Source: Pseudomonas viridiflava (GTDB lineage Bacteria > Pseudomonadota > Gammaproteobacteria > Pseudomonadales > Pseudomonadaceae). From it: DNA of 64,000 bases. Shown piece by piece: positions 9,393 through 17,973 of the stretch (within the stretch, counting starts at the first letter, position 1; every line of letters begins with the position of its first letter). Where the stretch lies: NCBI RefSeq assembly GCF_003702045.1, contig NZ_RBTP01000065.1, forward strand, positions 62,001-126,000, written 5' to 3'. The position numbers were made by a program, and so were the translations under genes. Below the pieces are notes generated by a model. It saw nothing but the letters and a program-made list of their open reading frames with translations. It was not told the origin of the DNA and searched no databases.

Positions 9393-9952
9393 CGTGTCAG
9401 TGCCAGGTCGTTGCGCCATTCGCGCCAGCCTTGCACGGCCAGGAGCGTGAAAAGCGCGTAAAGCGCGGCCGTCAGGTACAGGTCCTTGTAGACGAACAGG
9501 CCGACGAAAATAACGTCAAGCACGATCCACAGCGGCCAGCATTGGACGCGTTTCTGCGCCATCCAGACTTGCGCCACCAGGCTGAAGCCTGTCAGCGCGG
9601 CATCCAGCCACGGCTGTGCTGCGTCGGTGAAGTGGGCCATAGCGGCACCCAGCGCTCCGCTGAGGACCGCGCCAATGACCAGGCCGGTGGCGACCGAGCC
9701 GCCACGCAACACCGTGACGGCACGCACCGGCAGGCCGTTGCCATGTCGGGTCCACTGCAGCCAGCCGTAGACTTGCAGCCCGGCGTAAATGCCCTGCAAC
9801 AGCATGTCCGAATAGAGTTTTACGTCGTAGAAGATCCAGATGTAGATCACCACCATCACCAGCCCGATCGGCCAGCACCAAGGGTTTTGCTTGACCGTCA
9901 GCCAGACCGCGATCACGCCGATGGCGGCAGCGAAAAGTTCAAGCCCGGACAT
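9389..9952 (-). CDS. pnuC: Nicotinamide riboside transporter PnuC
   Basis: This 187-residue integral membrane protein has about seven hydrophobic segments. It has the paired-tryptophan PnuC signatures QNPWCWPIGL near residue 22, YGWLQW near residue 62, and CWPLWIVLDV near residue 140. PnuC proteins move vitamin B3-type nucleosides across the inner membrane by facilitated diffusion, with trapping by a downstream kinase, here encoded by the overlapping nadR-like gene. It is read divergently from uppP with about 240 nt between starts. PnuT/PnuX paralogs carry other vitamins, but the kinase partner favours nicotinamide riboside. Confidence 0.88.
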   Translation of the reverse strand: MSGLELFAAAIGVIAVWLTVKQNPWCWPIGLVMVVIYIWIFYDVKLYSDMLLQGIYAGLQVYGWLQWTRHGNGLPVRAVTVLRGGSVATGLVIGAVLSGALGAAMAHFTDAAQPWLDAALTGFSLVAQVWMAQKRVQCWPLWIVLDVIFVGLFVYKDLYLTAALYALFTLLAVQGWREWRNDLALTR

Positions 9953-10193
9953 GGCGGCTCCTTGGGAAGTGAGGTGTTCAGGGGCGGCGATTGTAAGCGC
10001 TTATGGGCGCCACGTGGAGGATCTGATGGCAACGTGATGCAGGCGAGGGGCTTTGCGCTGAAAGGTCTGCTAGCATTTGGCGTTTTTGCAACGCTTCTTC
10101 AAGCTTCGTTCAGGCTCGCGGCGGCATAGTGGCAGGCATTTTTTTACAACAACGTTAACAAGTGGGCCTCGGGCACCGCTGTATGGGGGAATG

Positions 10194-11024
10194 ATGGATC
10201 TTTGGACCGCTGCTCAGGCGTTGATATTGGGTGTTGTAGAAGGGCTGACGGAGTTTTTGCCGATTTCGAGCACGGGTCACCAGATTATCGTCGCCGACTT
10301 GATCGACTTCGGCGGCGACCGGGCGGCGGCGTTCAATATCATCATTCAGTTGGGCGCCATTTTGGCCGTTGTCTGGGAGTTTCGGCGCAAAATTCTGGAC
10401 GTGGTTGTGGGCTTGCCCAAAGAGCAGCAGGCACAGCGCTTCACAATCAACCTGCTGATTGCCTTCATGCCAGCGGTGGTGCTGGGTGTGATTTTCGCCG
10501 ACCTCATCCATCACTATTTATTCAATCCCATTACTGTGGCGACTGCGTTGGTCATCGGCGGTGTGATCATGCTGTGGGCCGAGCAACGCCAGCATGTGGT
10601 GCGCGCCGAAACGGTTGACGACATGAAGTGGAGCGATGCGCTCAAGGTCGGGCTGGTGCAATGTCTAGCGATGATTCCGGGCACGTCGCGTTCCGGCTCC
10701 ACCATTATCGGTGGCCTGCTGTTCGGCCTTTCACGCAAGGCAGCCACCGAGTTTTCGTTCTTTCTGGCCATGCCGACGATGGTGGGGGCTGCGGTGTACT
10801 CGGGCTATAAGTACCGTGACATGTTTCGCCCCGACGACGTTGCAGTCTTCGCCATCGGTTTCATCACCTCGTTCATCTTCGCGATGATTGCCGTGCGAGG
10901 TCTGCTCAAGTTCATCGCCACCCACAGCTATGCCGTGTTCGCCTGGTATCGCATTGCGTTTGGCCTGTTGATTCTTGCAACCTGGCAGTTCGGCTGGATC
11001 GACTGGGCAGCAGCCAAGGCATGA
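10194..11024 (+). CDS. uppP: Undecaprenyl-diphosphate phosphatase (BacA/UppP)
   Basis: This 276-residue inner-membrane enzyme recycles undecaprenyl pyrophosphate to the monophosphate carrier used for peptidoglycan and other surface polymers. It shows the two family motifs: GVVEGLTEFLPISSTGH near residues 13-29 and the PGTSRSGST phosphate-binding loop near residue 163. Two ATGs occur in tandem (10191 and 10194) directly after GGGGGA; the second gives the MDLWTAAQA start usual in the family. The gene overlaps the next by four bases (ATGA). Confidence 0.95.
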   Translation: MDLWTAAQALILGVVEGLTEFLPISSTGHQIIVADLIDFGGDRAAAFNIIIQLGAILAVVWEFRRKILDVVVGLPKEQQAQRFTINLLIAFMPAVVLGVIFADLIHHYLFNPITVATALVIGGVIMLWAEQRQHVVRAETVDDMKWSDALKVGLVQCLAMIPGTSRSGSTIIGGLLFGLSRKAATEFSFFLAMPTMVGAAVYSGYKYRDMFRPDDVAVFAIGFITSFIFAMIAVRGLLKFIATHSYAVFAWYRIAFGLLILATWQFGWIDWAAAKA

Positions 11025-11461
11025 AGGTGGCGCGCAATACTCGGTCGTCTGCCCGGCAGCGCAAGGCACCGGTTCAGGCGCTGGGCCTCAAACTCCTTGT
11101 CCTGATGCTGCTGTGCGCGCTTCCGGTGTACGGATCAGCCTTGCTGTGGGTCGGAAACGGCCTGATGATTCCGGCTATTGTGCTCGGTGTGATGAGCCTG
11201 CTGGCGTTTGTGTTGTATCGGCACGACAAGCTACAGGCCGGTCAAGGCGGTCAGCGCACGCCGGAGAACGTGCTGCACGCCGTTGAACTGCTGGGTGGGT
11301 GGCCGGGAGCGCTGTTGGCGCAACAGGTCTTCCGGCACAAGACCCGCAAAGTGTCTTTTCAGATCGTGTTCTGGTTGATCGTGCTGGTTCATCAGGCGCT
11401 GTGGATCGACTGGCTGTTTATGGGTCGCCGCGTCTGGCAGTGGTTGCCGTTGCCTTTATAG
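11021..11461 (+). CDS. DUF1294 family membrane protein
   Basis: This 146-residue membrane protein is of the DUF1294 type. After a basic N-terminus it has two hydrophobic helices (about 22-65), then YRHDKLQA and the family core GGWPGALLAQQVFRHKTRKVSFQ, and a last hydrophobic helix near 118-135. Some relatives carry an N-terminal cold-shock domain; this one does not. The start overlaps the uppP stop by four bases, so the genes are translationally coupled. Its biochemical role is unknown. Confidence 0.8.
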   Translation: MKVARNTRSSARQRKAPVQALGLKLLVLMLLCALPVYGSALLWVGNGLMIPAIVLGVMSLLAFVLYRHDKLQAGQGGQRTPENVLHAVELLGGWPGALLAQQVFRHKTRKVSFQIVFWLIVLVHQALWIDWLFMGRRVWQWLPLPL

Positions 11462-11800
11462 CTTCAATGCAATCTGCTGGCGTTTGGGCAGCTTCGCGAC
11501 CACCAGCTGGTGCGAGCATGTCAGCAGATCACGGATCTCTTCAGCGCCCAAGGCGTGGGGGTCGGTCACGCTGATCCAGTGCGCACGGGCCAGATACGGG
11601 GCAGGGCGGATGCCGGGGCGGTCGACGTAGCCCAGAAACAGGTCGGTACTGACCTTGAAAGACAAGCCCTGACCCGCCAGGTCCATGACTGCAAACATCT
11701 TGTTACTGGCGATGGAGAAGACGCGCATGCCGCCCCATTTGTAGTCTTCGCGCGCGCCGGGCAGGTCCAGGCAGAAGGTGGCGATGTCTTCGGTTCGCAT
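11456..11800 (-). CDS. MmcQ/YjbR family protein
   Basis: This 114-residue protein carries the YjbR/CyaY-like fold signature: DLPGAREDYKWGGMRVFSIASNKMFA, split by a glycine-rich turn, then LSFKVS and a C-terminal LLTCSHQLVVAKLPK segment. Family members have a double-wing structure proposed to bind DNA, without a settled function. The ATG at 11800 follows AAGGAGCG by a few bases, so upstream in-frame codons are not needed. It ends convergently with the DUF1294 gene, overlapping by six bases. Confidence 0.83.
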   Translation of the reverse strand: MRTEDIATFCLDLPGAREDYKWGGMRVFSIASNKMFAVMDLAGQGLSFKVSTDLFLGYVDRPGIRPAPYLARAHWISVTDPHALGAEEIRDLLTCSHQLVVAKLPKRQQIALKL

Positions 11801-11927
11801 GTAGCGCTCCTTTTTGCGGGTTAGCGATGTGCAAGGTGTTCGATAGCCGCACGGATATTCGATCAGCCGATTGTATGACGCCGCCGCACTCACTAGTGTT
11901 CAGGTTTTGCTTTTCATGGAGCGTCGA

Positions 11928-12722
11928 ATGTCTGCCTTGCTACTCCCCGGTGGCCCACTGAACTATCTGCTCGAAGGCCTGCATGATGCACCAGTCGTTG
12001 TGCTGTCCAACTCGCTGGGCACTGATTTGCATATGTGGGACAACCAGATCACCGCGTTGACCCGGCACTTTCGCGTGCTGCGTTACGACACGCGTGGGCA
12101 TGGGCAGTCATTGGTCAGCAATGGCCCATACAACATCGAGCAGAATGGCCGGGACGTTTTGGCGCTGCTGGATGAGCTGGGTCTGGAAACCGTGTCGTTC
12201 TGCGGGCTGTCGATGGGCGGGCTGATTGGCCAGTGGCTGGCGATCAATGCCCCCGAGCGGCTTGAGCGTGTCGTGCTGTGCAATACCGCGGCGAAAATCG
12301 GCAATCCCGACGTCTGGAACCCGCGCATCGAAACCGTACTGCGCGAGGGTGAAGCTGCCATGATCGCGCTGCGCGACGCATCGGTCGCCCGCTGGTTCAC
12401 GCCATCGTTCGCGCAGACTGAACCGGCCACCGTTGACGCTATTGTCGGCATGCTCGCGCAGACGTCGCCCCAAGGCTACGCCGCCAACTGCGCGGCGGTG
12501 CGTGACGCAGATTTTCGTGAGCAGATCGGCTCGATCACTCTGCCGGTGCTGGTGGTTTGTGGGACAGAAGACGCCGTGACTACCCCGGTGGATGGGCGCT
12601 TCATGATCCAGCGCATCGCCGGTGCACAGATGGTTGAGCTGCAGGCGGCGCACCTCTCCAGTGTCGAAGCCGGTGATGCGTTTTCCACGCCGGTGCTGGC
12701 GTTCCTGACGGCGGGTCAATAG
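11928..12722 (+). CDS. pcaD: Alpha/beta hydrolase, 3-oxoadipate enol-lactonase type (PcaD-like)
   Basis: This 264-residue alpha/beta hydrolase has the nucleophile elbow GLSMGG (Ser near residue 102), an oxyanion-hole SNSLGTDLHMW segment, the family's RYDTRGHGQS strand, and a C-terminal His in AAHLSSVE. The pattern matches 3-oxoadipate enol-lactonase, which opens the lactone of the beta-ketoadipate pathway. No other pca genes lie nearby, so a different ester or lactone substrate is possible. I placed the start at 11928, 9 nt after GGAGCG; an ATG at 11916 in the same frame is the alternative. Confidence 0.8.
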   Translation: MSALLLPGGPLNYLLEGLHDAPVVVLSNSLGTDLHMWDNQITALTRHFRVLRYDTRGHGQSLVSNGPYNIEQNGRDVLALLDELGLETVSFCGLSMGGLIGQWLAINAPERLERVVLCNTAAKIGNPDVWNPRIETVLREGEAAMIALRDASVARWFTPSFAQTEPATVDAIVGMLAQTSPQGYAANCAAVRDADFREQIGSITLPVLVVCGTEDAVTTPVDGRFMIQRIAGAQMVELQAAHLSSVEAGDAFSTPVLAFLTAGQ

Positions 12723-12779
12723 CGGCACAGGTCTTGCGAAAAACGCATCACGGCATGTCCGGAGCTGGCGTCTTTCCGA

Positions 12780-13022
12780 TCAGTCGTGCCCTGTGAGCTT
12801 GCCCTCAACCGCCCGGTTCAGCTCTTTGAGCTTCTCGGCGTCCTGCTCCTTTTCGCGGTTGGACGTCGGCGTGATGACCTTATCGACGCCTTCAGTGGGC
12901 GAATCCTGATGTTCAAGGTCCTTGCGCACGACCTCAACGGGCTCGCCCGACTGGTCGACTGTTGGCGTGTAAGGCTTGTCCTCAGAGGCGCTGCCTTGCG
13001 GTTTTACGTGCGGGTCACTCAT
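12780..13022 (-). CDS. Small hydrophilic protein, 80 aa, unknown function
   Basis: This 80-residue, highly charged protein has no hydrophobic segment and is rich in Glu, Lys, Asp and Pro (KPYTPTVDQSGEPVEVVRKD; EKEQDAEKLKELNRAVEGKL). It is probably largely disordered with a short C-terminal helix. AACGAGGAAACGAC precedes the ATG, a good ribosome binding site. It sits alone between the PcaD-like gene (convergent) and a LysR gene on the same strand. Composition resembles small stress-associated proteins, but no family was recognised. Confidence 0.65.
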   Translation of the reverse strand: MSDPHVKPQGSASEDKPYTPTVDQSGEPVEVVRKDLEHQDSPTEGVDKVITPTSNREKEQDAEKLKELNRAVEGKLTGHD

Positions 13023-13114
13023 GTCGTTTCCTCGTTAATGGCTGTAGTGATTGGAGGACGCAACGGAACCGTGAGTTCGATCATTTTCAGAGGAAGTACG
13101 TTGGCTGCTGTCAT

Positions 13115-13987
13115 TCATGGCGCAGTGGTGTGCGTCTTGAGCAGTTCAATGAGTGTCACTGTGGGTTCATCGAGGGTCTTTGGATCGCGATGCACCAGCC
13201 CTACATCCCGATGAAAGGTCTGCTGACCAAGGCCCATTCCGCGAATACCTTCAGGCCAGGCGTTGTGACTGGCTGTTTGTGGAATCAGGGCGACGCCCAA
13301 GCCGCGGTCGACCAGTTTGATGATGGCTTCCAGCTCGTCCAGTTCACAGACTTCCCGGACGCTAAAGGGCAGTTGCCGTAGAAAACGGTCTACCTGACGC
13401 CCCCCGAACGAAGAGCGGTCATAGCGAATGAACGCCTGCGAAGCCAGTAGCGTGCGCCAGTCGTCCCCAGGCATGTCGCCAGGCAAGATCAGCCGGTAGG
13501 GCTCTTGCGCAAGGCTGGTCCAGCGCAGGTCGCTTTGCAGCGAGAAGGGCGGTCGAATGATGGCCGCCAGATCGATCTCACCGGCATCCACCTGATTGGC
13601 CAGGTTCATGGACACCCCCGGAATCACTCGCGTGCGGCAGTGCGGCCAGGCCTGGTGGAACGCGGACAGTGCATCCGGCAGCAGTGAGCATTGCATTGAG
13701 GCAATGGCCCCGAGGGTGAGGTGCCGCGCGGCGGGCTGACCGGCGGGTGATGACCCCAGGTTGTGGTAAAGCCGAATCAGCTCCTGAGCCTGCAGCAGCG
13801 TTTGATGCCCCATGCGGTTCAATTGCGCCGAGCGGCCCTTGCGGTCGAACAATGCAAAACCCAGTTCAGCCTCCAGACGTTGCATCTGTGCGCTGACGGC
13901 GGCCTGAGTCAGTCCGATCCGGTTGCCTGCTGCGGCAAAGGTGCCGGCTTGTGCAACGGCCACCAAGGTCTTGAGTTCGCGAATCAT
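13115..13987 (-). CDS. LysR-family transcriptional regulator
   Basis: This 290-residue LysR-type regulator has an N-terminal winged HTH (about 1-60; TFAAAGNRIGLTQAAVSAQMQRLE in two parts around the recognition helix) followed by a periplasmic-binding-like effector domain. It is divergent from the VOC-family gene at 14123, separated by 135 nt, the usual arrangement for a LysR protein and its target. The effector cannot be inferred from sequence. The C-terminal portion (VDRGLGVALIPQTA) is the conserved RD-II hinge of the family. Confidence 0.88.
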   Translation of the reverse strand: MIRELKTLVAVAQAGTFAAAGNRIGLTQAAVSAQMQRLEAELGFALFDRKGRSAQLNRMGHQTLLQAQELIRLYHNLGSSPAGQPAARHLTLGAIASMQCSLLPDALSAFHQAWPHCRTRVIPGVSMNLANQVDAGEIDLAAIIRPPFSLQSDLRWTSLAQEPYRLILPGDMPGDDWRTLLASQAFIRYDRSSFGGRQVDRFLRQLPFSVREVCELDELEAIIKLVDRGLGVALIPQTASHNAWPEGIRGMGLGQQTFHRDVGLVHRDPKTLDEPTVTLIELLKTHTTAP

Positions 13988-14122
13988 TGATAAATCTCTT
14001 TTGTGTATCGGAGAAATATATATTGATTTTCGTGTTCAGTCCTCGGGCATATGATCTGTCGCGTGGCAATAAAAGGGCGCTTAACGACGTCCTGCCGTCC
14101 AGACCTGAACCCGGAGCCCGCA

Positions 14123-14548
14123 ATGAGCCTTTCACCTTTTCATTTGGCAATCCCTGTGTACGACCTCGCTGCCGCGCGCCGCTTTTACGGCGAAGTGTTC
14201 GGTCTGGCGGAGGGCCGCTCCAGTGAGCAATGGGTCGACTTCGATTTCTATGGTCACCAGTTGGTGATTCACCAACACCCGAAGACTTCGTCTCAGGAGC
14301 ACGTTCACAGCAATGCAGTGGATGGGCACGATGTGCCGGTCCCGCATTTCGGCATTATCCTGCATTGGGACCAGTGGGAAGCGCTGGCCGAGCGTTTGAG
14401 ATCGTTGGGGACGGCGTTCGTGATCGAGCCCTACATCCGCTTCAAAGGGCAGGTGGGCGAGCAGGCAACGATGTTTCTGTTCGATCCGTGCGGCAATGCG
14501 CTGGAGTTCAAGGCGTTCAAGGACATGAGTCAACTGTTTGCCAAATAA
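14123..14548 (+). CDS. VOC-family (glyoxalase/dioxygenase fold) protein
   Basis: This 141-residue single-repeat VOC protein has the opening FHLAIPVYDLAAARRFYGEVFGL in two adjoining segments. His in PFHLAIP, a second His in VPHFGIIL and Glu in FDPCGNALEFKAF form the usual metal-binding set. The fold covers glyoxalases, fosfomycin-resistance proteins and dioxygenases; the substrate here is unknown. GGAG at 14112-14115 supports the ATG. The gene is divergent from a LysR regulator that may control it and ends at a bidirectional terminator shared with mqo. Confidence 0.85.
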   Translation: MSLSPFHLAIPVYDLAAARRFYGEVFGLAEGRSSEQWVDFDFYGHQLVIHQHPKTSSQEHVHSNAVDGHDVPVPHFGIILHWDQWEALAERLRSLGTAFVIEPYIRFKGQVGEQATMFLFDPCGNALEFKAFKDMSQLFAK

Positions 14549-14595
14549 GCGCTGCGCTTCTGGTCGGGCAAACCGCTCAGGCACACAGCAGTCGT

Positions 14596-14634
14596 AAAAA
14601 AGCCCCGCCAGACACGGTCTGGCGGGGCTTTTTA
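14596..14634. terminator. Bidirectional rho-independent terminator
   Basis: A 13-bp perfect stem, AGCCCCGCCAGAC / GTCTGGCGGGGCT with an ACG loop (14601-14629), is flanked by A-rich and T-rich tracts on opposite sides. It serves the VOC gene from the left and mqo from the right. Confidence 0.93.
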
Positions 14635-14653
14635 CTTCAAGCGCCGTAAGGCC

Positions 14654-16306
14654 TTAAAGTGCCATGTCACTGGCAGGGTTGCTTTCACGCTTTTCTGCAG
14701 GCTTGGCAGCAGGTGCCGGAGCAGCTGCGGCAGAAGCCTTGTTCACTGGCGGCGGAGGCGTCAGTTGCAGGGTTTCAGCGGTGTATGCCCATTCCTGTGC
14801 AACACGGTCCGGGTTTTCGTTCAGCTTGGTGCCGTAGCTTGGAACGATCTGGTGCAGTTTTTCCTGCCAGGCTGGTGTCGCTACTTTGTCCTTGAACACT
14901 TTCTCAAGCACGCCGAGCATGATCGGAGCAGCAGTCGAAGCACCTGGGGATGCACCCAGCAGGCCGGCGATGGAGCCGTCCTTGGACGCCACGATCTCGG
15001 TGCCCAGTTTCAGGACGCCGCCTTTCTCTTCGTCACGCTTGATGATCTGAACGCGCTGACCGGCCTGCATCAGGCGCCAGTCTTCTTTCTTGGCGTTCGG
15101 GAAGTACTGCTGCAGCGCCGCGAAGCGATCGTCATCGGACATCATGACCTGACCTGCCAGGTATTCGATCAGTGGGTACTGAGCGATGCCGACACGGGTC
15201 ATTGGCCACACGTTATGCGTCGTGGTGCTGGTCAACAGGTCCAGGTAAGAACCGTTTTTCAGGAACTTCGTGGAGAAGGTCGCGAATGGGCCAAACAGGA
15301 TCACGCGCTTGCCGTCCAGAACACGGGTGTCCAGGTGTGGAACCGACATGGGTGGTGCGCCTGTGGACGCGATGCCGTATGCCTTGCCCATGTGCTGCAT
15401 GGCCAGGGTAGGGTTCTCAGTCACCAGCCACGAACCGCCGACCGGGAAGCCGCCGTATTCCTTGGCTTCAGGAATGCCCGACTCTTGCAGCAAATGCAGC
15501 GCCGCACCGCCAGCGCCGATGAACAGGAACTTGGCGTCGGTCTCGGTTTCAGTACCGTCTTTCAGGTTCTTGTACTTGACGCGCCAGCTGCCGTCTTCGT
15601 TGCGGGTGATGTCCTGGACTTCACTCGACAGCTTCAGGCCGAAGTTGGATTTGGTCTGCAGATTGGCCACGAACTGACGAGTGATTTCGCCGAAGTTGAC
15701 GTCTGTACCAATCGGGCTCCAGGTCACGGCCAGCTTCTGCGCCGGGTCACGACCTTCCATCATCAGTGGAACCCACTTCTTGATCTGCTCGTGGTCTTCG
15801 GAGTACTGCATGCCGCTGAACAGCGGGCTCGATTGCAGTGCTGCGTAACGCTTGCGCAGGAACTCGATGTTGTTGTCGCCCCACACGAAGCTCATGTGCG
15901 GCGTGGAGTTGATGAACGAACGCGGGTTCTTCAGAACGCCGGTCTTGACTTGCCAGGACCAGAACTGACGCGAAACCTGGAAGGCTTCGTTGATTTCGAT
16001 CGCCTTGGAGATATCGACGTTGCCGTTCTTGTCTTCCGGGGTGTAGTTCAACTCGGCCAGGGCAGAGTGACCGGTACCGGCGTTGTTCCAGCCGTTGGAG
16101 CTTTCTTCGGCCACGCCATCGAGGCGCTCGACCATTTCCATCGACCAGCCAGGCTCCAGCTCATTGAGCCAGACCGCCAGGGTCGCACTCATGATGCCGC
16201 CACCGACAAGCAATACATCTACTTTCTTGGCTTCGGCGGAGTGCGCGGGCATCATCCCAAGCGACAGCGCCAGACCCAGAAGGGCCGTGTTCACTTTCTT
16301 CAACAT
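14654..16306 (-). CDS. mqo: Malate:quinone oxidoreductase with N-terminal signal-like segment
   Basis: This FAD enzyme oxidises malate to oxaloacetate and passes electrons to quinone at the inner membrane. The dinucleotide-binding motif VDVLLVGGGIMSATLAV follows residue 28, and the family marks SSNGWNNAGTGHSALAELNY and LFIGAGGAALHLLQ are intact. From the ATG at 16306 the protein is 550 residues and begins with a basic residue pair, a hydrophobic stretch and PAHSAEA, which looks like a cleavable Sec signal. An Ala/Pro-rich tail of about 35 residues ends the protein. ATG at 16318 and a TTG at 16387 are alternative starts. It uses the shared terminator at 14596-14634. Confidence 0.9.
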   Translation of the reverse strand: MLKKVNTALLGLALSLGMMPAHSAEAKKVDVLLVGGGIMSATLAVWLNELEPGWSMEMVERLDGVAEESSNGWNNAGTGHSALAELNYTPEDKNGNVDISKAIEINEAFQVSRQFWSWQVKTGVLKNPRSFINSTPHMSFVWGDNNIEFLRKRYAALQSSPLFSGMQYSEDHEQIKKWVPLMMEGRDPAQKLAVTWSPIGTDVNFGEITRQFVANLQTKSNFGLKLSSEVQDITRNEDGSWRVKYKNLKDGTETETDAKFLFIGAGGAALHLLQESGIPEAKEYGGFPVGGSWLVTENPTLAMQHMGKAYGIASTGAPPMSVPHLDTRVLDGKRVILFGPFATFSTKFLKNGSYLDLLTSTTTHNVWPMTRVGIAQYPLIEYLAGQVMMSDDDRFAALQQYFPNAKKEDWRLMQAGQRVQIIKRDEEKGGVLKLGTEIVASKDGSIAGLLGASPGASTAAPIMLGVLEKVFKDKVATPAWQEKLHQIVPSYGTKLNENPDRVAQEWAYTAETLQLTPPPPVNKASAAAAPAPAAKPAEKRESNPASDMAL

Positions 16307-17283
16307 GCTGTAATCCATTTGATAAATGCCATCCGCCGACTGCTCCTGGGGATCCGGATTCTGCATCTGCCGCAACGCATGCGACAAACGCCCGCACCTT
16401 CAGGGGCTAGAGGTGGACATACAAGGCCAATACAATACTGCTCAAGACCTCATTTTATGCCCGACTGCGCTGGCTTCTTATCATCATTGGATTCAGCGTC
16501 ATGAAGCGACATGTGCTAACGGGTGCCACGCAAGATCGGGAAACAAATCCCGTATTCATTGCGCAATGCGCACCTGATCAGCCTGTTCACGGAGTCTTGG
16601 ACGCCGCATGGGGGTCATGGGGACACGCTCTGAGGCGTTTTTTTGTGCTCACGCAATGCGGCACACCATGATGCCATATCGGCAAGACGCGGCATTTTCG
16701 CATATTGTGAGGTGTCGACGCGAGGTGTTATCTATACACCGACATCTCTGCGTTAGCGCACATGAAACAAGGCATGTCCAGCCTTTATCGTCATGCAGAC
16801 CCTTACCTTGAGCCCACGCCCGTGTTTTGACCGAAATGCGGCATGCGTGGCGGCCCTGAATCCGCTTCGTTCTCTCGATTTAACCGGCGCAATCGCAGTG
16901 ATTGTGCTCAATGCCTGCGATTGATGAGCCCCGCTCAGTACTTCAAGTAACGCCACGCAGCTAATGCCCTCTGACGGTAGCTGCTAAGGTCATTTGAAGC
17001 CCTCTGTATTTCGGGAACTCTTCTTTAAACGCAAGGAGTGGAACGACGACTCGCCAATATCCAGTAACAGCGGCATGACCCCAGCGCCAACCGAAACGTT
17101 GAACTTTCAATGTTCCAGCCAGTTAAACACTTATCCGAACCGTAATGCCAAAACGCTTCTAGCTCCTGTTTCCTGATCTGCACACGTTACAGAGACTTGA
17201 ACCGGCCCTGATAGAACACACGCTGCCCAGCACAATGACGCCCGCCACTTCATAGCAGTGACGGCCATGACAAGGTGATTCTG
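16307..17283. other. Long intergenic region without a convincing gene
   Basis: About 975 nt between mqo (minus) and the aldehyde oxidoreductase operon (plus). Short open frames exist on both strands, but none has a ribosome binding site plus a protein-like composition. A weak hairpin ACGC-TCTGAG-GCGT followed by seven T lies at 16624-16644. The last 100 nt must hold the operon promoter, but no consensus -35/-10 pair was recognised. Both promoters presumably face outward from here. Confidence 0.4.
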
Positions 17284-17973
17284 ATGAGTGAAACCAAGAC
17301 GCACAAAGGACCTGTTGCCGACGATGCCGTGCAGCCTTCACGACGCAATTTTTTGAAGTTCGGTGCGTCCGGGATCGCTGCCGCAACTCTGTCGACCTGG
17401 ATACCCGCTGACGGCATGGTGCAAGCCGCACCTGCGCCTGCGAAGCCTGTGGTAGAAGACACCGATGCCCCTGGCGTGGGCGAGCACCGTATCCAGTTGA
17501 AGGTGAACGGCCAGACGCACGCCTTGAACGTACCGGCCAATGCCGTGTTGCTCGATGTTTTGCGCGACCGTCTGCAACTGACAGGCACCAAAAAGGGGTG
17601 CGATCACGGTCAGTGCGGTGCCTGCACGCTGCTGGTCAACGGAGTGGCAATCAACTCGTGCCTGTCGATTGCCATTCAGCACGACGGCGACAGCATCACC
17701 ACTATCGAAGGGCTGGCTGAAAACGGTACGTTGCATCCGGTGCAGGAAGCCTTTTGGGAACACGATGCGTATCAGTGCGGTTACTGCACATCGGGCCAGA
17801 TCATGAGCGCTGTGGCGATTCTCAACGATCCGAATATTCCTTCGGACGACGCCAGCGTCCGCGAAGCCATGAGCGGCAATATCTGCCGTTGCGGGGCCTA
17901 CAAGAACATCCTCTCGGCGGTCCAGTCTGCGCGCACGAAAATGCCGACCCCGAAAGCCGGAGGAGTGGCCTGA
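17284..17973 (+). CDS. paoA: Aldehyde oxidoreductase 2Fe-2S subunit (PaoA type, Tat-exported)
   Basis: This 229-residue subunit of the xanthine-oxidase family has a Tat signal: twin arginine SRRNFLKFG near residue 19 and a hydrophobic stretch up to about 50. The plant-type ferredoxin cluster CDHGQCGACTLLVNG and the second cluster QCGYCTSGQ ... CRCGAY follow. It carries electrons between the molybdenum centre and FAD. AAGGTGA lies 5 nt before the ATG. Its stop overlaps the next start (TGATG at 17971). The gene order matches the E. coli paoABCD periplasmic aldehyde oxidoreductase. Confidence 0.9.
   Translation: MSETKTHKGPVADDAVQPSRRNFLKFGASGIAAATLSTWIPADGMVQAAPAPAKPVVEDTDAPGVGEHRIQLKVNGQTHALNVPANAVLLDVLRDRLQLTGTKKGCDHGQCGACTLLVNGVAINSCLSIAIQHDGDSITTIEGLAENGTLHPVQEAFWEHDAYQCGYCTSGQIMSAVAILNDPNIPSDDASVREAMSGNICRCGAYKNILSAVQSARTKMPTPKAGGVA

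Noticed and set aside
14765..16504. Open frame of about 579 codons on the plus strand across mqo
   Set aside because: It lies fully antisense to mqo, which has strong family motifs; the frame has no ribosome binding site and no recognisable domain.
16624..16644. Hairpin followed by seven T in the mqo upstream spacer
   Set aside because: The stem has only four base pairs and lies far from any gene end, so it is not a convincing terminator.
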